This document shows, in pieces, positions 13,356 through 24,900 of a stretch of DNA of 64,000 nucleotides (the stretch's first letter is position 1; each line of letters opens with the position of its first letter). This stretch comes from Auanema rhodensis. Lineage: Eukaryota; Nematoda; Chromadorea; Rhabditida; Rhabditidae. A program made the position numbers and the translations under genes. The stretch is taken from NCBI GenBank assembly GCA_964057225.1, contig OZ059897.1, positions 6,014,001 through 6,078,000 of the forward strand, given 5' to 3'. The notes under the pieces are model-generated. The model ran no database searches and had not been told where the DNA came from. It saw only the letters and a program-made list of their open reading frames with translations.

Positions 13356-14124
13356 GTTGTTAAAGAGGATACATTGAGGAAAATTAAGAGAAATTGACAT
13401 AAAGAAACAACCGGATGATGCTATATTCAGCTGTTGTTTACAAGTCTAAACCGGATTTTTATAAGAATCGAATGGCGCGAGAACAGAAAAAGATTGGCAC
13501 GCGAGTCATTTGACCACATGTCTAGGTATGCTGTGAATGATGTGTGGCTTGAAGCTGTTGACATATTCTATCAGTACTAAACAGTACAAAATATTTTTTT
13601 TCTCTATTCTATTGGCTTTTAAGCTGTTTCAAGGTTTTGTCCTCAGTTTAATATATGAAGATAGCTTCAAATCATTATTGTAATGCGATGTACAGATTGT
13701 CGGATTAGATGAAAAGCATCTGAATCTATCTCGATGTTACTGCTCCATTACATGTTAAAATCAAAACATATTCCTATATCATCTTCATTTCATGACATTT
13801 CTCAATATAATTTGACATTTAACATGAGAATGCTATGAATTTCCATCAAAAACGTTCATAACATCTTTATTTTCTAAAAGACTTTTTAAAAAAAAAACAA
13901 TGTTTTTCTATATTTAGCAAGTATAACAAGAACTTCTTCTTCTTCTCCCTCTGTTCACATTAAACATCTTTAATTTGAAGTGCATTAAGAGTTCAGCTGT
14001 ATGATTCATCTACTTCCAAGATTTTCTTCTCATTTTCCTTTATCTTCCATCCACAAATATCCTTTTTTCTTTCTTTTTTTTTCATGGAAAAGAGAATAAC
14101 ATCGAAGAAAATAGTCGCCAACTG

Positions 14125-14132
14125 GCGCCAAA
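14125..14132 (-). promoter_or_regulatory. E2F/DP-type site (TTTGGCGC)
   Basis: Plus strand GCGCCAAA inside ACTGGCGCCAAAAAT. About 4.4 kb before the cki-1-like start codon. Confidence 0.4.
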
Positions 14133-15582
14133 AATATGTTCTAGCTCTTCTGATTCTCTTTTACTCAGATGACGCATATTGATGGTCACTCGAAATTGAT
14201 TACCGGAACAAACAAAACAATCTGTTTTGGTTTTGTTGTTGATTTGTCTGTACCTCAGGCATCTCCCTGTCTCTCTCTCTCTCTCACATCAATCACCCTC
14301 AACCTGTGTGACTTCAATGGCTTTATCGTAATTGAAATTCTTATTGTTCCCAAGTCTTTAGAGTGTATAGTTTAGTGAGCAAATTATTTCCTTCCTTTTC
14401 ACCTGATTCATTCACAATATCATTTGATCAAGAACTTTTGGGTCTGTGTGTGCTCATGATGATTGATTTTAAACGACAAAAACTCCTAAAGCTTTCCATT
14501 TCATTATATTATTACAAAGGTTCAGCACTAATATATGATCCTTTCTTTCTTTTTCTTCCATTTTTCATGTTGATTGTCAAATTATTATCATTGATATTTC
14601 AGTTTGAATGCGGTAAACTTGTGTGATAGTAAGAGATGAAGAGATAGAAAAGAAAGCTTTTTCATCCAATTCTCGACGCCAAATGGTCTGTATTTGAAAA
14701 AAAAGAACACAACTTCTAGCCATATTGATGTCTCTATCTATCATCCAATTGTCTTTAAATTAGAAAAAACTATTTGAAACCATCTGATAGAGCCTTTTCA
14801 TGTTTAATTCAGTTCTATCAGTTTGCTCTTTGAAGAAAAGACATGTGGTTGATCAAAAGGTGCTCAATGATCACCTAAACTATTCAGAAATTATTCAAAT
14901 TTCTTCATTTCTTTCAGAAAAACACTTGAAAAGAATTTTTTTCGTTTGTGAATCTCTTCCACTAACTAGATTACCTGCTCATAGCTTCAGGCAATAATCT
15001 CTCTTAGCCTATATCCTATTATTCAAATTTTCTATTTTATTTCTTTCTTTGACTTAAGAATTAGGTCAATTTCAAATGTTTTTCCCTCCTACTTCCCACT
15101 CTTGCCTGTCAACGATTATTGCCATTCGAAGTTCCGAGGGTCCTAAACCTTATTGGTCAGTCAAGTTTCTTTCAGACAATAGTTTCAGTTGGTTTAGTAA
15201 TAGGTTCAGGGTCAGTCTTCAACTTTATGTATAATCTGCATAACTCACAAATTTCGTTTATACTATATGTATACTATGTTTATATAATTTCATATGTAGA
15301 AATATATATGTATATATACCTCAAATCTTTCTTTTTCTCAATCACAAACATCAATGTTCTAACTACCGTATTCTATTTTAGGAGTTAAGATACTATCATC
15401 ATCATCAGCACTGTCACAAGTTGTTCCAAATTGTACTTTCAGCTATCAACATATGCTCTTTCCAGTAATTTTTTCATTTTTATCTTGTCTTTCAAGACAA
15501 TCTATCTAACTATCTCACAGACACTCTTTCTCGCTTCCTTTATTTTCGGTATTATCCTCTTTTCATCACTTGAGAGTTAAAA

Positions 15583-15594
15583 TTTGGCGCGAAA
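15583..15594. promoter_or_regulatory. Palindromic high-affinity-type E2F site
   Basis: TTTGGCGCGAAA matches the full E2F/DP consensus TTTSGCGCSAAA on both strands. Located 2.9 kb upstream of the cki-1-like start; the best site in the cluster. Confidence 0.5.
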
Positions 15595-16061
15595 TACTCG
15601 CACTTCGCATAGTTCGAACATCTCTCTCTCTCTTCATCTCCCTCGTTCCCTCTCATTCATCCAACTTCAATTCTTATTCCCTTACATATCATTCGTTCAT
15701 TACCTATCGTAATGCTGGAAGAATGAATGAATTCGCAATTCCGATAGGCCTTCCTCATCCGTCTTCTTGGTATTGCCGTCAAAAGACTTCTGACCCCATG
15801 GCTGCCTGTCTCATCATCTCATCATCGTCCGTTCCCAACTATTTCCTGAGATCTTTCTGTAGTTGAAACCAAACATTAAACTCCGTTGATTGTTGGCTTA
15901 ATTTGAACCATTATAAGCTGTGAAGGTACCTAAGCTCTATATCATGTGTATATGCATGACCAATTTCTTATCATTTTGAATCCATACCAAAGGGGAGGAG
16001 CTTATTCGTCATTCTGCACAAGCAATGATTTTCTGCCGCTCACCCGGTCACCAAGAGATGG

Positions 16062-16096
16062 GGGCGGTCGAAACCCTAGCCGTCAACAAGGGGCGG
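16062..16096 (+). promoter_or_regulatory. Paired GC boxes
   Basis: Two GGGCGG boxes at 16062-16067 and 16091-16096 within a GC-rich patch (16010-16145). Such boxes bind Sp1/KLF-family zinc fingers in animals. Function here is inferred only. Confidence 0.3.
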
Positions 16097-18102
16097 AACC
16101 ACTGATCGTCGGCTGTCGAGTTAGTCGTTTGGCATACGAGAGCTGACGACATAGGCGACTGGTCTTTCGGTGTTCTCATCGGCTTATCTATTAAGGATTC
16201 TATGGTTTTTCAACTTCTTCTTCCTAATATATTTCGGTTTATTATTGGTAAACATTGAGTAATCTTATTGTATTTCTCTTGCTTAACTTCAATTCCTTCT
16301 ACCTCTTTCTAATATCTAAAAACTACACATTCTTGTTTTATTTCTTTTCATTGATTGATTATTTCTCAAAATGTTGCTCCAATACTCAACGTTTTGTATG
16401 CTGAATGTCATGGTAACCGGCTGCCTTAATTCGTTAGCACGCAAACCTTTCTCCAGATGACAGCTTGACCTTTGTCAAGCCGATCTGCCATCTGCCCATA
16501 AACAGCTTTTGCTGGCAAATTTATGTAATTTTCTGTTATTTCTAACATAAAATTATATAATATGATCGTGAACTATGCTTATAGTTTATTTTTTCCTAGA
16601 AATAGAAATATATTTCCTTTTTCTTACTATCTTGAAACTATTTTTATAATCGAAAATTCCAAAATAAAAACTATTGGCTTCTCTCTTATCGACTAAAAAT
16701 GTTCAGATTATTAGTACATTTTTGAATAATTGTAACCTTTAAAAGTATTTTTTATTCAAAATTTCTTTTTGTTTTCAATCGGAAGTTAAAGTTTTTACTA
16801 TTCCTAACTATACTATATAGATTAAATCTAAATCTATATATGTTATACTCGATGAATACAACTATATAGTATATACAATCACCTTCTTCTATTCATATAT
16901 GATAGTCTGATCGTCGAAAATTTTGATGACGAATGATCCTGAGTCAGATTGAAATGCATTGAGCGTCAATGACCCGGAGATCTTGAACCATTTCATTTCG
17001 ATCCATCTTCACATAGCTTATTCAAATGTTATATAGAGTCTAGATGTGCATCAATGATTTCAAATTGTCTGACTAATTCTTTAAACTTGAGTTTGTTATA
17101 ATTCAAAAGCATATTTCCGTTTGTAAGTATTACTTACGGCTGGTTACTCCTTTTGGTTCTTTTAGCAATGCTTAGAGCCAGCAGCAACGCCGATTGATTT
17201 ACAATATGAGCTTGTTACTATCTGCCTTCTCCCTTTCTCTCTTCTCTCCCTCGCCCTGTCTCTTTCTCTCTCTCTCTCTATGTAGGCTATATATTTTTCT
17301 CTCATCCTCTTCAATATGCATTATGACTAAACGAGTGATCGATTGTACCAAACGCTACAGACGGCTTCATCTGGTCTCGATGGGACTATATAAATATCCA
17401 TTTAGCCTCCGGCACAACAAATCAATATATTTGTTTGCCATCTAATTAGCATATGAATTCAATTGACGCTCTGTTTATCCTAATGACGTGACTTAAATAA
17501 GCGTTTATTGCGTGAGAAGGTAATCATTCGTAACTAGCTGATCATGCAGAACGGTTGAATTCTCTTGTTTTTCAAATACTTCGTTCTTGTTTTTTTCTAA
17601 TAATTAATATAGGTTAAACTTAAGATATTTAATGTTTATATAGATGTATCAACATCAAAGCTATCTAGCAGAATTCGGTCAATGAAAGTATCACTAAGTA
17701 ACTGGATATCCAGCATAGATGACCGGTATTAACCCAGTAAGAGTTCCAAAAAACGATCGTTTTCGGTCCCCTTAGTACTCTTGTGTATCTTTCTTTTCAT
17801 TCTTTACTTTATATCTCTCGTTCTCTCCCTTTTGCCCTTGTCTTTGTTTTTTCTGTTCTTTTAGCTCGGCTCGAACGGCCTTTTGACCTTGCCAGCTCTC
17901 GTCTCGGCTCTGCAATTACCCCGGTCACTATTTGAATACAGTTCTCTGCTCTCTCTTCTATATGCCTGCTGTCTTATATGCTACAGCAAATGTAGCTAGG
18001 CTGACTAGGGGCGGACGCCTCGCCCCCCCCTAGCCTGACGACTCCACCCATCGCGCTAACCACCACCACCAGTCATAACCCACCCAGTTGACCATATACA
18101 GC

Positions 18103-18128
18103 TCGTCGTCGGAGCGATCCGACGATGA
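18103..18128 (+). other. Stem-loop with GCGA tetraloop upstream of cki-1-like gene
   Basis: TCGTCGGA (18106-18113) pairs perfectly with TCCGACGA (18118-18125) around a GCGA loop, and the stem extends outward by a G-T wobble and two more pairs. GCGA is a GNRA tetraloop. It lies about 370 bp before the start codon, so it may be in the 5' UTR of a long transcript or be a palindromic protein site. Confidence 0.35.
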
Positions 18129-18497
18129 CCTGGAAGATTGGTTGCCTGAATCCCTCTATACATAACCTTGGATAGCCTTGGCTATCACCCAGAGTCTGAC
18201 CGCAGTGTTCCGGTTTTCTGGATACGGTCGAAAAGCCCATTCATTGTTCAGAACACCAAAGCCCCATCATCATTTCATCTCATTTACATCTCATTCAATT
18301 CAAAACGATGCTTCTTCACTATTCATACTGACTGAGCTCACTGTGGGATATCAATGATTCATAGTGACGATAGGCAGACCATCTCATGTTTTTCCCACTT
18401 TTTTCGTGTCTTTCTTGTAATTCGTTGTAAACATCATCTGTTCGCTTTAGTAATTTTTATTATTTTCCAGATCAATCTCACTTTCTCAACACCGACA

Positions 18498-19274
18498 ATG
18501 TCTTCTGCCAGTATTTCTACCAAGAAACGTACCGCTCGTCGCTGTCTTTTCGGTCGCTCTGATTCTCAAGCCACTAACCAATGGCTTAGCGAGAAAATCA
18601 ATGAAAACATGATTCGTTTCCAAAAGGAGTATGGCTTTGACATCTTGAAAGATTGTCCTATTCCTGGAACATCTGACTACGAATACTATCCAATGATTGC
18701 TACCAGCGTTCCTGAGTTTTATCGCAGCAAGTTCATCAGCTCACCATCAAACATGAACACACCAACAAAGGAAAACGACTGTCTTAACACCTCCACTGGC
18801 TCTGTTATCTCTTCTTCTTCGTCTTCCGACGAGAGTGATATGAGCATGGACTATACTCTCTCACCTATTGAGCCAGCCAAGCGTACCTGTGCTACTCCTA
18901 AGAAAAGACAAGGAAAAGTCACCGGTAAGCATATGAAAACTTTTAAATCAAATTCTTCAATTATAATAATCTTTATGAATTTTTGAAATAACTTTTGACC
19001 TTTCGACTCAATTGCGCCGCCGCAACTGTTTTGCTTATTCATCTCTAGCAAGTTATGTGCGATAAACACAGCACCGACTTCACCACATGTTGACTAATCT
19101 CAATCAAAATCAAAATATATAAACATAAATTCAAAAATCTTCATAAACATTGACTTATTTTCTAATTTTTCAGACATGTTCCAAGTCCAACGCAAGAAAC
19201 GTCTTCAAAGATCTCCAAAAACCGTGGACATTGTGCTGCCAGCTCGCCGCACCTCAATCGAAGCTCGCATCTGA
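18498..19274 (+). CDS. cki-1: Cip/Kip cyclin-dependent kinase inhibitor, CKI-1-like
   Basis: Two exons, 18498-18924 and 19174-19274, give 175 residues; the join is in phase (ACC G|AC). The N-terminus carries a CDI domain: the cyclin-binding ARRCLFGR (about residues 13-20), then an amphipathic segment, then KEYGFDILKDCPIP (about 46-59) as the CDK-binding strand, then VPEFYR. These proteins bind cyclin/CDK2 and block entry into S phase in the nucleus. A serine-rich linker with SP/TP sites follows (CDK target-like), then a C-terminal QGKVTDMFQVQRKKR, a near-canonical PCNA-interacting degron (Q-x-x-V-T-D-M-F with a basic residue at +4), then basic residues fitting a nuclear signal. I chose the start at 18498 because TATTTTCCAG ends just upstream at 18470; an in-frame ATG at 18354 would add 48 residues of UTR-like sequence. 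Downstream on the same strand lies a paralogue. In C. elegans cki-1 and cki-2 are also neighbours. Confidence 0.9.
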
Positions 19275-19680
19275 GTTAATCACTTCAAATGGAATCTGGA
19301 GCCAGTCCTCACATAACTATAATCTAGTCAATATTCATTTCAATTCTCATCTCCTAATAGATTATTTATTTTCTGTTTCCTTTCTCATTCTTCTATTATA
19401 TTTTCCAAACGTCTTCAGATCCCTGTGATAGCAAAGTGAGATAGATTTGTCATCTCCAGCCAACAAAACAAAGCAAATACATGGTACATTCTATCTATCT
19501 GCTCTGCTCTGCTCTTCACGTGTATTAACTATTATTTTTATAATTTTATTTTAATTTGTTTTTCACATAAATGGAAATAATCAAACTGACGAAATATTGA
19601 TTAATAAGGCTTTCTTAACAAAGCAAATTCTTCTTCAATTTCATCAGTTTGAATATTTGCAAGAATTTCGATTCTTTATA

Positions 19681-19722
19681 CATATATATATATAGTTATA
19701 TGTATATATATATATATATAAA
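19681..19722. repeat. TA dinucleotide microsatellite
   Basis: Two ATATAT runs separated by a short GTTATATG interruption, in the 3' flank of the cki-1-like gene. Confidence 0.8.
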
Positions 19723-21167
19723 CCTATACATACTTGTTTTCTTTTTCATAATTTTCTTCATTTTATACGTAAATTTCTTTATTTGAAAAACAAAAAATAA
19801 TAAAATTTCTAAATCAATCAACAACTTATATCTTATACATCTACATATACATTTCAAATATATATTACAGTCAAGTCAAATCATCTAAACGATACACTTC
19901 ATTCGGTATTATATGAATTTCAATCTATTCTCTTATTTTTCTTCCGAAAAAAGAGCCGAATTGTCGTTTGTCGAGGTCTTCTAAACCTCGTTTTTCTACT
20001 GGCTCTATATGGTACCACACAACAATCATCCAAAATGACCATACTACCATTCATTGTCCCGATTGAAAAAAAGAAAAAAAACAACAACAACAGAATATCT
20101 TCTGTTTTGAAGGCCATATTCCTTCAATGCTTCTACCCATAGATCAGATTTAAGGAGTTATGTTCAATTCTAGACCATCTCAGATACAAGCTATAAAGAA
20201 GAAAGCAATGCTGATGATCTCATCGCTATTTCATCGTATCCTTCTTATCGTCTTCACTTTGCTATCTGGCAATAAACTTGAGAGAAAAACAGTAATTTTC
20301 TGATGATATATGAAGACTATCATCAGAAACAAAAAAACATATTAATAAAGAAATTCCAAGTTATCGAAAAAATTGAAAGATTTTCATGCAATTTCTTTGA
20401 AAATTACTAAACCAATCACTAGAATTTTGCACCTGTCTCTCGTGAAAACTCTTTTTTATATTGCTCATCTACATTCTTTATACAAAGAATTAGTTCTAAA
20501 AAAGGAATAAAATGATTCAGTTCCGACAAATCATTAGAACAACTCAGACAGCCTGCCAGCTGCTTCTTTACATCATATTGAACATCTGGATTACAGTGAA
20601 GGACTTAAATGATCTGGTAAAATCTGTGAGAAGGATAAGCTGTCCCAAATGGCATCATCGTCATCATCATCAACATCAGCAGCAGCAGTGGCAACATAGC
20701 TTTTCCAATCGAACTAACGGAAAATCATCTATGCATCCGAAAGAACTCACAGCTTTCACAGCCTTTCAGAATCTCTCCTTTCGCATTTTAAACGGGTTTG
20801 CAGCAGTAAAAATTCATTTTGTAGATTACAGTCACAAGCTATTCCGAAAGATCGGCCATGCTGGTCTTATTGAAGACTTTGCTAGTGTATGCGGTCAAAA
20901 GGCAAGGTAGCCGAGTTTTTTTTGGGTGGAAACAAGCCATTTGATGGTCTCTTTCCCATAATCATCTGAATCGGCAAGGCAATAATCTAGTTTTGTCTAT
21001 ATACTACTGAATGAGAGCCCATTGATTTGAAAGAAAAAACATCTAAGTGAAGGTTTCAATTGAGGTTGAAGGCTGTTATTGTCCATGTTTTTCAACGAAT
21101 AACCATGTCCATATAAATCTTCCTAACCTAAAAGTATTAAAGTTACATAAGCAAAAGATTGATAAGA

Positions 21168-21217
21168 TTGAGAGAGAGAGCAAGAGAGATAGAGAGAGAT
21201 AGAGAGAGAGAGAGTAA
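21168..21217. repeat. GA microsatellite with GATA interruptions
   Basis: GAGAGAGA blocks separated by CAAGAG and GATAGA units. Confidence 0.8.
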
Positions 21218-21930
21218 ATGGCCTTAACCATTAACATATAATAATTGTATCATTAATGATTGAACAATGTAGTTAATCATATTTCTCAATTTATTATATA
21301 TAGTTAATCAATATTATCTACGAAACTATATACATATAGTTACGTAAAATAATCATTAATATATGTATATATATCATGTAAATATAGTTAAGAGCCATAC
21401 AATTATTCATAAATTCTCATACGAGTGTAGAGAAATCAGTCATTGACCCTGCTCAAATGGAATCTTAATATGATGCCTGACGAATCACAAGAAGGCGATG
21501 ACTTGACCTCTACGAAAACCTTTGGCAATGGATTATCTAATAATATGGATGGTTTAGGTCGAGAGAAAATACAAAAAAATGGATGATTCTTATGTATATT
21601 CGGATTGACCTCTACTTCACCCTTGTCTCTTTATATCCTTTTCCCTCTCTCTCTATCTTTCTCTCTCTTTAATTCTGTTTCTATCTAAATATAGATTTCT
21701 CTGATCTCTGTAATTCATGCTATGGTTTAGAAAAATTAGATTGGGGCATGTTAGATTACTTCTTATGACGTAATTCTCATAATCTTCAATCTTTTAACTA
21801 CTAGTTTTATCCAAAAGGAGAAGGTTATCAGATTGAATATATTCAAGTTTAGACTAATCAAATATCTAAAGTACAACATGTAGATGATGAATCTGAATAC
21901 GGAATACTTTGTAGTTTAACCCTTATAAGT

Positions 21931-21933
<3 letters not shown>

Positions 21934-21978
<45 letters not shown>
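21934..21978. repeat. Perfect CT dinucleotide microsatellite
   Basis: About 22 uninterrupted CT units, the longest pure dinucleotide run in the window. Confidence 0.9.
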
Positions 21979-21982
<4 letters not shown>

Positions 21983-24900
21983 CCATTTCTTAGGAGTTAT
22001 AGCTTGAAGAGTTGAATGATAAACACATTAAGCAACTGGAAAATCCTAAAGAAGCTTCTTGTCAGCAGAAATTTATGTCTATTCATCTTCATTTTTCTGT
22101 CTATTCTGCATGAAAATACATTTATCAGTCAAAAGAATTAAAAAAGATAATTATCACGAAACCAATGTAAATCAATCAATTGTTGAAAGAAATGTAAACT
22201 GTTGAACAGGAATATGATCCACAATATTTAGGTAGTTATCATTATTTCAAAGTTTTTTTTTATATGATTTATATGATATAATTATTATATTTTATATATA
22301 AAACTCTTTTATTTTTGAATAGTTAAAGATAGTATATTATACTATTATACTGATAATAACTATATCAAATTTGAAACATTCTATCAAGTTGTAGGACACA
22401 GCATATTATATGATTATCAGTATACATACAAGGTGTTATATTTCTTTGTAAAACCTGTTAATGAACTACTCATTAAAGTTTTAATGAGGCTGTTAAATGG
22501 TCTTCCTGTACCATCTAGTCATGATAGATATTATAACCTTCTTATCATTATGCTCAATAGCAAGCTGGAAGCAAGTATAAGAATAGATAAAGCATACACT
22601 ATAACATATTATTTCGTTTTTGTTTATATCAGGCTACTTCTTCCGACACATAAAAAGTTCCATTGAAATGAACACATCTGCTACAGCTTTTCGGCTTTAT
22701 GATTGTTTGTTAGTTTATTACTAATGAAGCGCTGAAGCTTTATGCTTATTAGAGCCGACTGACAAGCTTTTTCACAATGCCGCTAGGGTGATGATGGGTG
22801 GCCATATTAGGAGGATAAAAGGTTAACCGGGGTCATCTGGAGGTCTTGTTGTATTCAGCAGTTTTCCTTCTTTTTTTTTCTCTTCTAACTGGCATATTGT
22901 TTAATTTATGTATATCCACTAGAAAGGGATGTGCCGTTACTATTTGAATAATAATAAGCTGTTGACCGACTAAGGACTATTGTAAACAAAACAATGGAAA
23001 GAACCCTTTTACCCTTATCCTATACCCATAGACATTCATGTCTCTTACATGTATCATATAGTCTCGAACTGTCTCTCTTCTTAGCCTCATATCTCTAGAC
23101 TCTCTTGTATTTCTTCTGACTCTTGTATCATCCGCTTGGCATCTGTTCATCATACCCCCATCCTCTATGCCGGTCTCATCTTCTATTTCATGTCTGAACC
23201 TCTTACCTATGATACTCTCTGTGTCTCAGTCTCGTTCTAGTTCTCTCACTTTGCCATGTATTTCCTTCATCTATTATGCATGGAAGCGACAAGCGTCGGC
23301 ATGAGCAACTATGATCGAGCATGATGATGAACAGTTAATTAAACATCCAACCTATGCTCCAAAAGACTCTTACCGCTTTGACAGCACTTAGTGGCAAACA
23401 CGGTTACCGAAAATGTTGAACATGCGATGATTAATGAAGGAGAAAAGCCGGCTGCGGATGAGCACAATACAAAGCTTTGCTGCCCTTTGTACAAGAAATC
23501 GACAGCCGAATATGGCTAATGAATGACAAATGTGATTTTAAAAGCGGAAGCGAAATGTACTACAAGGAGAGGAGCAAAGAGGAGGTGAGGGATGTTCAAA
23601 AGGGTATCTGACTAATGAAGGGTTTTGTCTGTTTTGATATGAAAATCATTCAATTCCTATCGGCAATAATCAATCAAACATGACATCCCTCAGGCGACAA
23701 AGCCGAGTTCATAGGAAATGACAGACAATGCTGATGTATACAGTGTTCCAAAAACTGATGACAGTCTATCATTGTGTCGTCTGGCATCAAACAATCTTTC
23801 AGAGAAAAGCGGAAATATTCATTTGAATATGTGTCAGTTATACATCAACATCCAGCTGAGATTGTCCCATTTTCATTTATGTTTCCAGCTTTGTAAATTT
23901 CCATTAATGAACTGAATAACATATGTATATAAGATGAGAAAAAACTGTAGGTAAACTATGCTAACCATGCTAACTATGCCAACTATATGTATTTGTTTGT
24001 GGTCTCTCCTAATACCTCTGAACTCATCCGATTTTTATCAGATTATGGGAAATATAAAGAGTACCTGCTACTTAGTGCGCTGTGATAAAAGTAGCAAAGT
24101 GAAGCGTTTTCTGGTTATTTTAGGTTGTAAGCTAGTTAGTGATATGTTCTGCTATATGACCTTATCAAATGATTTTGATTAGGAAATCATGATTAGTCCT
24201 ATATGCATTATCAGCAAACAATTACGATGCAATGCTTATACATACAATGGGTTATAATCATTTTTATTTGGAACGATACACAATATTGAGGAAATTCATG
24301 TCATATAATCAAGAAAAATAATCAAATTTGATAAAGTTTGTTAGGAGGGAAGTGTTCATGATAAAACTTTAACAAGCATATTCTGATAGCTATGGAGAAA
24401 TAGACACAAAGATATCTAAGTTGAACAAGGAAATAGGACCTGACGCATGGGGAACATTACTCATCAAAGATTCAAAAACAACATCTTCTGAAACTTTTTT
24501 TCTAAAATAAACATTATGATCAATTTGAAATTCTTATAGTTATGTAGTTCTTGATATAGAATATAGTAAAAGGTTCCCGACAGACAAATTAAAGTTAGTG
24601 GATAGTCAGCTGTGCTGAGTAGTGAACGCTATGTTTCTTTGATTCTGATGAAAAACAGACAAAAAGTTTCATTGAGCAACAGTGTGCTTCAATTGTTTCG
24701 CCGAAACAAATCAAAGAGAATCAGCTGCTGTGGAAGACAGTTTGAACTGTGTGAAAACTATTGTGTCGGAAAGATGGTAAGAGTTTCGTTGATGTTCCTC
24801 CATCTATTCGATTCGGAAAGAGATGTGAGGGGCTCTCCTGCCGTTTAGTACCACTGTCCTCACCTCTTCCTATCCCATCTAAACCTTTCAAGAGACGGCT

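Larger units (their letters stand above)
12401..13500. promoter_or_regulatory. GC-richer island with E2F-type sites, candidate enhancer
   Basis: An unusually GC- and CG-rich stretch for this DNA. It holds a GGCGCC palindrome at 12419-12424, a GCGCGCGCC run ending in an E2F octamer at 13112-13119, a second GGCGCC at 13131-13136, and another E2F octamer at 13348-13355. A minus-strand open frame of about 100 codons crosses it but resembles no protein I know. I infer a cis-regulatory module of the kinase-inhibitor gene 5 kb downstream. Confidence 0.35.
13501..18470. other. Proximal upstream region of the cki-1-like gene
   Basis: No recognisable protein gene. It contains the E2F sites at 14125 and 15583, GC boxes (GGGCGG) at 16062, 16091 and 18009, CT tracts near 14270 and 17211-17300, and a GC-rich stretch at 17850-18250 with a strong stem-loop at 18103-18128. 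An acceptor-like TATTTTCCAG ends at 18470, 27 bp before the start codon, and could be a trans-splice site or the end of a 5' UTR intron. Confidence 0.5.

Noticed and set aside
18354-18497. In-frame ATG that would extend the cki-1-like protein by 48 residues
   Set aside because: The extension is hydrophobic and UTR-like, and a strong TATTTTCCAG acceptor lies between it and the conserved start.
20512-20910. 132-codon open frame on the plus strand
   Set aside because: No similarity I can recognise, contains His/Gln triplet-repeat runs, and sits in a GC-richer patch where stops are rarer. It could be real, but nothing supports it.
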